Assembly (NCBI GenBank): GCA_037442205.1
Contig: JBBIQS010000032.1
Span: forward strand, 15,691 to 79,690
Source: JBBIQS01 sp037442205
GTDB lineage: Bacteria > Myxococcota > Myxococcia > Myxococcales > UBA5297
Reading direction: 5' to 3'
Length of the DNA: 64,000 nucleotides
Shown here: piece after piece, positions 16,545 to 24,700 of the stretch
Layout: every line of letters begins with the position of its first letter
How positions within the stretch are numbered: the first letter of the stretch is position 1
Made by a program: the position numbers and the translations under genes
The notes under the pieces: generated by a model
What the model was told of the DNA's origin: nothing
Databases searched by the model: none
The model's input: only the letters and a program-made list of their open reading frames with translations

Positions 16545-17903
16545 TCAGGCGTCCTTCTCGGAGCTGAGCGAGAAGACGTCGAGCTCGGCCTCGCGGCCGC
16601 GCACCGCCACCCGGCCGAGGCTGCGCAGCCCGCTCGCCGCCGCCGGATCGCTCGAGCGCCGAGCGGCCTCCACCAGGTCCGAGGAGAGGACCACCTCGGC
16701 GCCCAGCTCCTTGGTGGCCGCCTCGAGCCGGGCGGCGACGTTGACCGCGTCGCCGATCACCGTGAACTGCAGCCGGTCGGCGTTGCCGATGTTGCCCGCC
16801 ACCACTGGGCCGAAGTGCGCCCCGATCCCCTGGTGGAACGGCGGCCGGCCGGCCTCGGCCCGCTGGCGGTTGTGCGCCGCCAGCGCCTGCCGCATCGCCT
16901 GGGCGCAGCGGATCGCTCGGGCGGCGTCGTCCGGGCGCTCCTCGGGGATCCCGAAGACCACCATCACCGAGTCGCCGATGTACTTGTCGACCACCCCGCC
17001 CTCGGCGCCGATGGCCTGGACCATCGCGTCGAGGTAGGCGTTCAGCTCCCCGACCAGCTGCTCGGGCGGCAGGTTCTCGGAGTAGCGGGTGAAGCCGCGC
17101 AGGTCGGAGAAGAGGATCGCCGCCTGCTGCCGGCGCCCTCCCGTCCTCAGCTCGCCCGACTCCAGCGCGGCCTTGGCCGCCGGTTCCGGCAGGTAGACTC
17201 CCAGGCGCCGGCGCGCCCGGTCGGCGAGGATCGCCGCCTCGGCCGCCTCAAAGACCAGCTTCTTGGTCCGGGAGGCATTTTTGTACCCGAGCACCGCCGC
17301 GCCCACGAACACCACCACCAGCAGCACGAAGTCGGCGGCGTGGAAGGTCCCCAGCCGTGAATTCAGCCGGTAATCGAGCGCCAGGAGCAGGCCGGCGGCC
17401 ACGGCGGCGAGCCCGGCGCCCAGCAGCGCCACCCGGCGCGACAGGCGAACGCCCGCCGCCACCGCCACCACCGCGAAGATCGCCATCCCCGGATAGCGCA
17501 CCGCCCCGCCGTAGCCGGGAAACGGCCAGCCCACCACCGAGAAGATCGACAGGAACGCGACCAGGCTGTCGATGGCGGTGGAGAGCATCAGCAGCCGCAC
17601 CATCCGCCGCCCCGGCTTGAGCCCGCGCAGGATCCAGGCCGACCAGGCCACCGAGATCAGACAGGCGACCCCCACCAGCAGCAGGCCGCCGTGGTGGCCG
17701 TAGAGCCCCAGCGCCCACAGGACGATCACCTGGCCGAGGACCAGCGTCGCCAGCGCCGCCCGAGTCACCGCCACCGTGCGCTCACCGCGGGCCGCCCCGC
17801 GCCAGATGTGCTCCTGCAGCAGGTCCCTGGCTTCGGGCGAGGCCGCCGAGAGGGCGGCGCGCGCGGAGTTCGCGGCGACGGGAGAGGAGGCGGCAGCGGT
17901 CAT
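16545..17903 (-). CDS. membrane adenylate/guanylate cyclase (class III)
   Basis: This is a 452-residue protein. The start is ATG 17903, overlapping the stop of the methyltransferase gene (ATGA); the longer open frame upstream is a shadow of that gene. About five to six membrane helices span residues 45-225. The catalytic domain occupies about 260-440: AAILFSDLRGFTRYSE (first metal Asp), VVDKYIGDSVMVVFG (Lys for base recognition, second metal Asp) and VIGDAVNVAARLEAA (Asn and Arg for transition-state binding). All class III catalytic residues are present. The Lys/Asp pair points to ATP rather than GTP as substrate, that is cAMP production. The membrane domain would be the sensor; its signal is unknown. 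Confidence 0.9.
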   Translation of the reverse strand: MTAAASSPVAANSARAALSAASPEARDLLQEHIWRGAARGERTVAVTRAALATLVLGQVIVLWALGLYGHHGGLLLVGVACLISVAWSAWILRGLKPGRRMVRLLMLSTAIDSLVAFLSIFSVVGWPFPGYGGAVRYPGMAIFAVVAVAAGVRLSRRVALLGAGLAAVAAGLLLALDYRLNSRLGTFHAADFVLLVVVFVGAAVLGYKNASRTKKLVFEAAEAAILADRARRRLGVYLPEPAAKAALESGELRTGGRRQQAAILFSDLRGFTRYSENLPPEQLVGELNAYLDAMVQAIGAEGGVVDKYIGDSVMVVFGIPEERPDDAARAIRCAQAMRQALAAHNRQRAEAGRPPFHQGIGAHFGPVVAGNIGNADRLQFTVIGDAVNVAARLEAATKELGAEVVLSSDLVEAARRSSDPAAASGLRSLGRVAVRGREAELDVFSLSSEKDA

Positions 17904-19084
17904 GGTCCGGCCTTCGGCGCCGGGAGCGGGACGCTCTCCACCAGCCGCACCCGCACCCCGCCGCTCTTGGTCTCGAACTTCTCGCGCACGGGGACTCCCA
18001 AAGCCTTTTCGAGCTTCCGGTCGGCGAGCAGCACTCCCAGCTTCCAGCCGGGCAGCCTGTGGCGGAACAGCTCGCCGAGCTTGCCATAGAGCCCGTCCAG
18101 CTGCTCCTTCTCGCCCACCCGGATGCCGTAGGGGGCGTTGGTCGCCAAGAGCCCGGGGCCGCCCGGGCCGCCGGGATCGGCCAACTCGGAGAGCTCCTTG
18201 ACCTCGAAGCGCACGTCTCCCGAGAGCCCGGCCCGCTCGGCGTTGGAGAGCGCGGCCGCGATCGACGCCCGGGCGTGATCCGAGCCAACGAGCGGCACCT
18301 TGGCAGCCGGCAGCGCCGCCTGGAGCGCCTTCTCCTTCAGCTGCGCCCAGAGGGCCGGGTCGTGGTCGGGCCAGCGCTCGAAGGCGAAGGAGCGCCGCAG
18401 GCCCGGGGCCAGCTTGCGGGCGATGAGCCCGGCCTCGAGCACGATGGTCCCCGAGCCGCACATCGGGTCGAGCAGCGCGGTGCTGCCGTCGTAGCCCAGC
18501 GCCAGCAGCATCGCCGCCGCCACCGTCTCGCGCAGCGGCGCCTGGGAGACCGCCTGGCGATAGCCGCGGCGGTGAAGCTGCTCGCCCGAGCTGTCGGCGC
18601 TGATGGTGCAGCGGTCCTTGATGATGCGGACCACGAAGCGCTGCGCGCCGCTCCCCTCGTCGGCCTCCTCCTCGTGGCCGCTTTCGACCTCGGCCTTGCC
18701 CAGCCGCTTCACCCTTCGCTCGATGGCCTCCAGCACCCGCTCGGCGACGGCGCCGCTGTGGTACAGCCGCGACTTGTGGCAGCTCACCGACAGCCGCACC
18801 GGCTGGCCTGGGGCGAGAAAGCGCTCGAAGGGGATTTTGCGGGCCTGGCGCTCCAGCTCGTAGAAGGCCTGGGCGGGGAACTGGGCGATGTGCACCTGGA
18901 CCCGGGTGGCGGTGCGCAGCCAGAGGTTGGCCCGGTAGAGGTGGTTGCGGTCGGCCTGCAGCTCGACGCCGCCGGGCTCGGGCCGCAGCGGGGAGAAGCC
19001 CAGCCCGCGCAGCTCGGCGGCGACGACCGGCTCCAGGCCGGGGGCGCAGGTGACGAAGCAGCTCTGGCGGGAATTGGAGGTCAT
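17900..19084 (-). CDS. rlmL: THUMP-domain 23S rRNA (guanine-N2) methyltransferase, RlmL-like
   Basis: This is a 394-residue protein. Residues about 5-65 open like the RlmL/YcbY family (CFVTCAPGLEPVVAAELRGL), residues 60-165 form the THUMP RNA-binding domain, and residues 175-385 the Rossmann methyltransferase. Key motifs are LLDPMCGSGTIVLEAGLIA (SAM-binding) and TNAPYGIRVG, the N-x-P-Y catalytic tetrad (usually NPPYG) for amino-group methylation. It corresponds to the RlmL half of the fused E. coli enzyme, without the C-terminal RlmK domain, and should make m2G2445 in 23S rRNA. Its last codon overlaps the cyclase gene, an unusual translational partnership. Confidence 0.88.
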   Translation of the reverse strand: MTSNSRQSCFVTCAPGLEPVVAAELRGLGFSPLRPEPGGVELQADRNHLYRANLWLRTATRVQVHIAQFPAQAFYELERQARKIPFERFLAPGQPVRLSVSCHKSRLYHSGAVAERVLEAIERRVKRLGKAEVESGHEEEADEGSGAQRFVVRIIKDRCTISADSSGEQLHRRGYRQAVSQAPLRETVAAAMLLALGYDGSTALLDPMCGSGTIVLEAGLIARKLAPGLRRSFAFERWPDHDPALWAQLKEKALQAALPAAKVPLVGSDHARASIAAALSNAERAGLSGDVRFEVKELSELADPGGPGGPGLLATNAPYGIRVGEKEQLDGLYGKLGELFRHRLPGWKLGVLLADRKLEKALGVPVREKFETKSGGVRVRLVESVPLPAPKAGP

Positions 19085-19119
19085 TGGGGGCGCAGACTAC
19101 CGTCCCCGACGCTGGTGCG

Positions 19120-19530
19120 TCACTGGTGCTGCGATTCGCAGGCCAGCGCCAGCGCCAGCCGCAGCACCGCCAATACCTGCCGGCGCCTGGGCAACGGCAG
19201 CTCCGTGACCCGGCGGGCCAACCGGTCAATGTCCCCCGGCAGCGGCGGCATGCCATAGGGCGGAGCCACGCTCTCCTCGCCCGCGCGATATCCAGGCTCA
19301 GGGACGGGGCTCCCGAAGACCTGCGCCAGATCGGCCCCCAGTCCGCGCACGGTCACGGCCGCCAGGCTGCTGAGCGGAAGATCGCGCAGCCCGCGCTCGA
19401 TCTCTGAGATGTACTTGCCGCTGAATCCGGCCCGCACGCCAAGAGCCTCTTGGGTGAGACCTCGCTGCTCGCGCAGCACCCGTACGCGCGCCCCCACTCG
19501 CTGCGCCAACGTCGGAGGTCCCTCGGACAT
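19120..19530 (-). CDS. XRE-family helix-turn-helix regulator
   Basis: This is a 136-residue protein starting at ATG 19530 with GGAGAAG ahead. Residues about 8-65 form a Cro/CI-type helix-turn-helix (LAQRVGARVRVLREQRGLTQ, then FSGKYISEIERGLRDLPLSS). The C-terminal half is short and has no recognised ligand domain. The gene is divergent from the first response regulator; the 170-bp region between them contains two inverted repeats that could be its operators. It probably represses itself and/or the response regulator genes. The rlmL-cyclase operon lies 35 nt downstream on the same strand. Confidence 0.85.
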   Translation of the reverse strand: MSEGPPTLAQRVGARVRVLREQRGLTQEALGVRAGFSGKYISEIERGLRDLPLSSLAAVTVRGLGADLAQVFGSPVPEPGYRAGEESVAPPYGMPPLPGDIDRLARRVTELPLPRRRQVLAVLRLALALACESQHQ

Positions 19531-19562
19531 TGGCCGAATCTTCTCCGGCCCTGCCCGGCGGG

Positions 19563-19587
19563 CACCACCCACTGTCAGTGGTAGGTG
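19563..19587. promoter_or_regulatory. 25-bp interrupted inverted repeat, candidate operator
   Basis: The half-sites CACC-N2-CCACTG and CAGTGG-N2-GGTG mirror each other around a central T with 10 of 12 paired positions. It lies between the divergent XRE and response regulator starts. It abuts TGATATAGA (19586-19594), which looks like an extended -10 element reading toward the response regulator, so a bound repressor would block that promoter. Confidence 0.5.
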
Positions 19588-19597
19588 ATATAGACAG

Positions 19598-19610
19598 CCA
19601 CGCACCGTGG
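19598..19610. promoter_or_regulatory. second inverted repeat in the XRE/response regulator control region
   Basis: CCACG-CAC-CGTGG is a perfect 5-bp inverted repeat with a 3-nt centre, 10 bp beyond the larger repeat (35 bp centre to centre less about 6). Its CCAC/GTGG core echoes the first repeat, suggesting the same protein could bind both. Confidence 0.35.
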
Positions 19611-19700
19611 TATCTCGGCCCGTCGGCAACGCCTCTTCACATCGACGAACGATTGCCAGAGGCACCGGCGCGGCGGTGGCGAGGGGAGGCAAAAAGCACA

Positions 19701-20066
19701 ATGAAGCCGCTGATCTTGGTGGTAGAGGACGACGAGCAGGTGCGACTGTTGGTGGCCCAGTTGCTGACTCACGCCGGCTACCGAGTATGGGCCGCCGCCG
19801 ACCGCGACGAGGCGCTTCGGCTGGTGGAGCGAGAACCGCCGCGATTGATACTGCTCGACTGGAATATTCCGTGGGGCATGGACGCCCCCGCCTTCGCCCG
19901 CGCGTTGAGGGAGCGCAGGCTCGACAAGCACTGTCCCATTCTACTGGCCTGCAGCGATCCGACCGCCGAGAAGATGCGGACGGTGGGAGCCATCGGGGCG
20001 ATGGGCAAGCCCTTCCACCTCAACGAGATGCTGGAGCGGGTGGCCGAGGCAATTGCGCCGCGTTGA
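19701..20066 (+). CDS. single-domain response regulator, copy 1
   Basis: This is a 121-residue CheY-like receiver with no output domain. I start it at ATG 19701 behind GGGGAGG, directly before the first strand MKPLILVVEDDEQVR; the earlier in-frame ATG at 19530 lies in the control region. The acidic pair EDD, the phosphorylatable Asp in LILLDWNIPWG and the Lys in MGKPFHLNE are present, but the conserved switch Thr/Ser is placed in an atypical PILLACSDPTAEK segment. The alignment is otherwise standard. No histidine kinase is nearby, so the phosphodonor is unlinked. A close paralogue follows 126 bp downstream. Confidence 0.9.
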   Translation: MKPLILVVEDDEQVRLLVAQLLTHAGYRVWAAADRDEALRLVEREPPRLILLDWNIPWGMDAPAFARALRERRLDKHCPILLACSDPTAEKMRTVGAIGAMGKPFHLNEMLERVAEAIAPR

Positions 20067-20123
20067 AACTGGGAAGCGAGAACCGGCCTGCGGCACGAGT
20101 GGGACTCGCAGTGAAGCAGATTC

Positions 20124-20132
20124 TGGTATACC
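20124..20132 (+). promoter_or_regulatory. possible extended -10 element of the second response regulator
   Basis: TGGTATACC fits an extended -10 (TGN-TATACC) and contains the 8-bp palindrome GGTATACC. It sits about 60 bp before the second response regulator start, in the 126-bp gap between the paralogues. No good -35 was found. This is suggestive only. Confidence 0.25.
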
Positions 20133-20192
20133 GAACAGCGTCGGGGGGGACGTCGTCGCGCGGCAGCGCGCCAGCGCTCGGGGAGAGGGAAG

Positions 20193-20561
20193 ATGACGCC
20201 ATTGATTCTGGTGGTCGAGGACGACGAGCTGGTGCGGCTGTCGCTCGCGCACCTGTTGACCCATGCCGGCTATCGGGTCCAGGCCGCCGCCGACCGCGAC
20301 GAGGCGATCCGACTGGTGGAGCTGGAGCCGCCGCGGCTGATCCTCCTCGACTGGCACATCCCCTGGGGCATGGACGGCCCGGCGTTCGCCGCGGCGCTTC
20401 ACGAGCGAGGGCTGCGGCAGGCCTGTCCAATCCTGCTGGCCTGCGGCGATCCGACCGCCGAGAAGGCGCAGGCGGTGGGAGCCATCGGGGCGATGGGCAA
20501 GCCCTTCCAACTCAATGAGCTGCTGGAGAGGGTGGCCGGCGCGCTGGCGCAATGCGCCTGA
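20193..20561 (+). CDS. single-domain response regulator, copy 2
   Basis: This is a 122-residue receiver-only protein and a tandem paralogue of the gene at 19701, sharing most residues, for example LILVVEDDE, HAGYRV, LILLDWHIPWGMD and GAIGAMGKPF. Phospho-acceptor Asp and conserved Lys are retained. A GGGGAGAGGGAAG purine-rich tract precedes its ATG. The two copies differ mostly on the helix 1 and helix 4 faces, the surfaces that usually contact kinases and targets, so they may answer different partners. No output domain is present; it would act by protein contact or as a phosphate sink. Confidence 0.9.
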   Translation: MTPLILVVEDDELVRLSLAHLLTHAGYRVQAAADRDEAIRLVELEPPRLILLDWHIPWGMDGPAFAAALHERGLRQACPILLACGDPTAEKAQAVGAIGAMGKPFQLNELLERVAGALAQCA

Positions 20562-20789
20562 CGGCATCCGGGCGCCGGCCTGGGGATCAGCGGGCGCTGC
20601 TGCGCTGACGGGCGCCGGCCGACCTCATTCCCGCCACTTCTCGGCGAGCCCACCCGATGCGGGCTGGGCGCTCACCCCCTGGGAGCGCCGGCGCCGCGAG
20701 CCGGCGCGTCGGCGGCCCCGACCGGCCCGGGAATGGGAGTTCGCAGCGGGATCTGATAGGAGACTTTCAGACATCGAAGGGGGTTGTAC

Positions 20790-21500
20790 ATGTCCCGCAT
20801 CGCGCTGCTGCTGTGCTTGACGCTGAGCTCTGCCGCCTGGGGGGCCGCGCCGAAGAAGGCGGAGCCGGTTCTGCCCGGCGAGAAGGCGCAGCTGGTCGAG
20901 AGCGCGGTGGCGCTGGAGACGGCCGACGAGGCGCGCCAGGTGGCCGAGGCCTATCTGGCGGCGGCGGCGGGGAAGGGCGAGCGCGGGGCGCTGGAGACCC
21001 TGCTCGGCGGAGCGACCCTGCGCGCCCGCGAGTTCAGGCTCGAGGGCTACAAGATCGTCGGCCGCGAGAAGCACAAGCTGGAGAAGGGCAAGGTCGAGGA
21101 CCTGCTGGCCTTCGTCGAGGCCATCGACGCCACCGGGCGCGCCGGGCTGTCGCAGCTGGCCCAGGGGATGGAGCTGAGCGAGATCACCGCCGAAGAGGCG
21201 ATGCAGATCGTCAAGCTCACGCGCCAGCGCGCCAAGGCCTTCCTCGCCACGCATCCGGTGTTCGCCTACCTCGCCCGGGTCGACAAGCCGGTCTACTGGC
21301 ACCCGGAGAATCCGTTCCGCACGCTGCTGGCCCAGGCCGGCGCCAAGGGCGAGTACACCGCCGAGCTCGACTTGTTCTGGATCGAGACCGCCCGGGGACA
21401 GGCGGTGCGCAAGTGGCCGCTGCGGGTGGTGCGCTTCCAGTCCGGCGGCCAGGACAGCGGGCTGAAGATCCTCCCCGCCAGCGACTGGAACGCCGAGTAG
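20790..21500 (+). CDS. secreted protein of unknown function
   Basis: This is a 236-residue protein. I prefer ATG 20790 to the in-frame TTG two codons earlier; GAAGGGGG lies just ahead. A cleavable signal peptide (MSRIALLLCLTLSSAAWGAA) is clear. The mature protein is mostly helical and charged at first (KAQLVESAVALETADEARQV), with a beta-rich last third (GEYTAELDLFWIETARGQAV, PLRVVRFQSGG). No cysteine remains after the signal and no family was recognised. The 228 bp between it and the response regulator show no clear promoter. Confidence 0.75.
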   Translation: MSRIALLLCLTLSSAAWGAAPKKAEPVLPGEKAQLVESAVALETADEARQVAEAYLAAAAGKGERGALETLLGGATLRAREFRLEGYKIVGREKHKLEKGKVEDLLAFVEAIDATGRAGLSQLAQGMELSEITAEEAMQIVKLTRQRAKAFLATHPVFAYLARVDKPVYWHPENPFRTLLAQAGAKGEYTAELDLFWIETARGQAVRKWPLRVVRFQSGGQDSGLKILPASDWNAE

Positions 21501-21724
21501 CCAGGGACCCTCGCTGCCCTGGTTCGCGGCACCGGTCAGTGCGCCGCCTCACACTTTGCCCCTCCCCTTTATGGGGGCCGGTGGTCGCGTTGTTTCAAGT
21601 GTCCTTGCCGTGACAGTGTTGCCGGGCAGGCATTTGGCGGGGTTGGGCTTTTTGCGCCCCTGCGCTCCTTCCCTCGAGCGCGGGCGGCAGCTTCATTCAG
21701 TCGATGAGTCTTTGGAGAACCACC

Positions 21725-24700
21725 ATGCGATCTGGGCGCCTTGCCCTCGCCATCCTGCTGTCGGCGGCTGGCTGCAGCACCGACCTGCCACACCAGAACC
21801 CCTTCGACCCGCAGACCCCGCCGCAGATGCAGTCCACCGCCACGCTGGTGGGGAGCGTCTCGCTGGAGGCCGGGGCGGTACCCGCCGACCCGAGCACGGT
21901 CGAGGTCTCGCTGCTGGGCGCCAGCCTGACCGCCCACCCCGACGCCGACGGTGCCTACGCCATCTCCGGCGTCCCCCCCGGCAGCTACACCGTGCGCGCC
22001 TCCAAGGACGGCTACCAGACCACCGAGATCACCGGAGTGACGGTGCGGCTCGAGAATGGCGACGGGCAGGTGGCGGTCCCCGCCATCAAGCTGCCCATCG
22101 CCCGGGGTGCGGTGGCCGGGCTGATCGCGCTCGAGGGCAGCGCCTCCAGCGCCGGGATCACCGTCGAGCTCTCCGGGACCGGCTGGTCGGGCTCGGTGCA
22201 GACCGACTCGCACGGTCGCTTCACCTTCGCCGGCACTCCGGTGGGCCTCTACACCCTGGCCGCCTCCAAGCCGGCGTTCGTGTCGCTGGCCGTGGCCGAC
22301 CTGCCGGTCAAGGAGGGCCAGACGCTGGTCGTCCCCGACAAGGTCCTTGCCGCCAACCCCGGCTCGATCACCGGCTCGGTCAGCCTGCGGGGCCAGTCCG
22401 ACCAGGGCGGAGTGCTGGTCACCGCCGATGGCACGACCCTCGCCGGCGAGCACCACTTCGCCCAGGTGACCACCCTCTCCGACGGCGCGGTGACCCTCAG
22501 CCGGATCCCGGCGGGCCTCTACACCGTCAGCTTCGCCAAGGCCGGCTTCGTCACCTCCTCCACCTCGACCGCGGTGTCGCCCGGCACCGCCTCGTCCCTG
22601 GCGCCGGTGGAGCTGATCTGGGAGAGCGGGGCCATCGTGGGCAGCGCCAAGCTCGCCGGCCAGGGCGACAGCTCGGGGATCCAGGTGGCGCTCACTCCGG
22701 CGCCGACTGCGGCGGCGCCCAACCCCGACCCGCTGCAGGTAGCCCTCACCGATCGCTCGGGGGCCTGGCGGATGAACGACCTGCCGGTCGGCGACTACAC
22801 TCTCGCCTACCGCAAGGTGCCCGGCTACAAGCCGGCCTCCGGCACGATCCGCGTGGTCAAGCAATCGGTGGTGGCCGCGGCCGACGTCGCGCTCGAGGCC
22901 ATCCCGGGCCAGGTGCAGGGGACGGTGCTGCTCGAAGGCGTCGCCGCCGGCGGCGATCTGTCGGCGACCACCGTGCGCATCGAGGGCACCAATCTCTCCA
23001 CCGCCACCCTGGCCAACGGCACCTTCACTCTCGACGGCGTGGGCTCGGGAGTGCAGACGCTGGTCTTCGAGCGTCCCAGCTACGAAACGCAGCGGGTCCA
23101 GGCCGGGCTGGCCCCGGGGGACATCCTGGTGCTCAACCCTGTGACGCTGGCCCTGTCGCGCGGGGCGGTGCACGGAGCGCTGCTGGTCGAGGAGCGCACC
23201 AGCGCCTCGGGGGTGCAGGTGGCCCTGTACGCCGGCAGCTCCAAGCCGGCGGCGATGGCCTTCACCGATCCCCAGGGCGCCTTCGCGATCTCCGGGGTCC
23301 CGGCGGGCAACTACACCCTGTCGGCCTCCCTGTCCGACTACGCGCCGCTGACCGGCATCCCGGTGGTGGTGACCGCCAACGGCGACACCGAGGCCCCGCC
23401 CGCCAGCGCCCCGGCCTCCGGGCGCACGCTGACCGTGCTGCGCACCGCCAAGGTGCAGGGCAGCGCCCTGAGCCAACCCAGCGGCGATCAGTCGGGCACC
23501 ACCGCCACCCTCACCGGCAATGACCTCAACGGCGTGGCGGTCACCCCGGCGCTGACCGCGACCAGCGGCGTTGACGGCAGCTTCTCCTTCACCGGGTTGC
23601 CCGCCGGCACCTACCGCGTGGTGCTCAGCCGCACCGGCTATCAGTCGATCGATCTTGGTCTGGTGCCGCTGGCCACTGGCGCCACTGCGACGCTGCCTGC
23701 GGCGACGCTGGACGTGGCCCGCGGAGCGGTGGCCGGCAGCTACCGGCTGCAGGGGGCCACCAGCCACGGCGGGATCCTGGTCTCGGTCCAGGGCACCACC
23801 TTCACTGCGGTGACCAACTCCTCAGGCGACTTCAGCCTGTCGGGAATCCCGGTCGGGGCGCAGACCCTGGTGGCCTCGCTGCCGCCCAACTACATCTCCG
23901 ACTCGCGGACGGTGACCCTCTCCGCCGGCACCACCGCGCCACTGCCCGGCTCGCCGGTGACCCTGGCGGTGGTTTCCGCCGGAACGGTGACCGGCACCGT
24001 CACCCTGGAGGCCGCCACCGATCACCGCAACACGCTGGTCAACCTGACCGGCGCCGACTTCCAGGGCAACGCCGTCAGCCGCAGCGCCAACACCGATCTC
24101 AACGGCGCCTTCACCATCGGGTCGCTGTTGGCGGGCAGCTACCAGCTCAGCTACAGCCACGCCGGCTACGACAGCGTCAGCGGCATCGCGGTGACCGTCT
24201 CGGCGAGCGCCGGCTCCTCGGCGCCGCCGTGGCAGCTGGCCCTCTCCCGCGGCAGCCTCTCCGGCAGCGTCCTGGCCACCGGCGCCCCCGACCAGTCGGG
24301 GACGGTGATCACGGTCAGCGGCCCGGACAACGCCGCCGCGGTCACCGACTCCACCGGAGCCTGGCACCTCACCGGCCTGCGCGCCGGCTCGGGCTACACC
24401 GCCACTGCCAGACGGCCCGGCTACTCCCCGGCCAGCAGCGCCACCTTCGCGGTCCCGGTCTCCGCCAACTTCGCGGTCCCGACCCTGACCATCGTCCCCA
24501 GCACCGGAGCCTCGATCACCGGCAGCGCGCTGGTGGAGCGCCCGGCCGGCGCCGCCGCCAGCGCCAACATCAACGTCTCGCTGACCGGCGTCGATCTGAA
24601 CGGCGCCGCGGTCACCACCGCCACCGTCACCGCCTCTGGCGGCGGCTACTCCTTCACCGGCCTCAAGCAGGGAACCTACAAGCTGGTCTTCAGCAAGTCC

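Noticed and set aside
16545..19256. A 903-codon frame suggesting a methyltransferase-cyclase fusion protein
   Set aside because: The first half is not in the methyltransferase frame and is low-complexity; the two proteins are separate genes overlapping by 4 nt.
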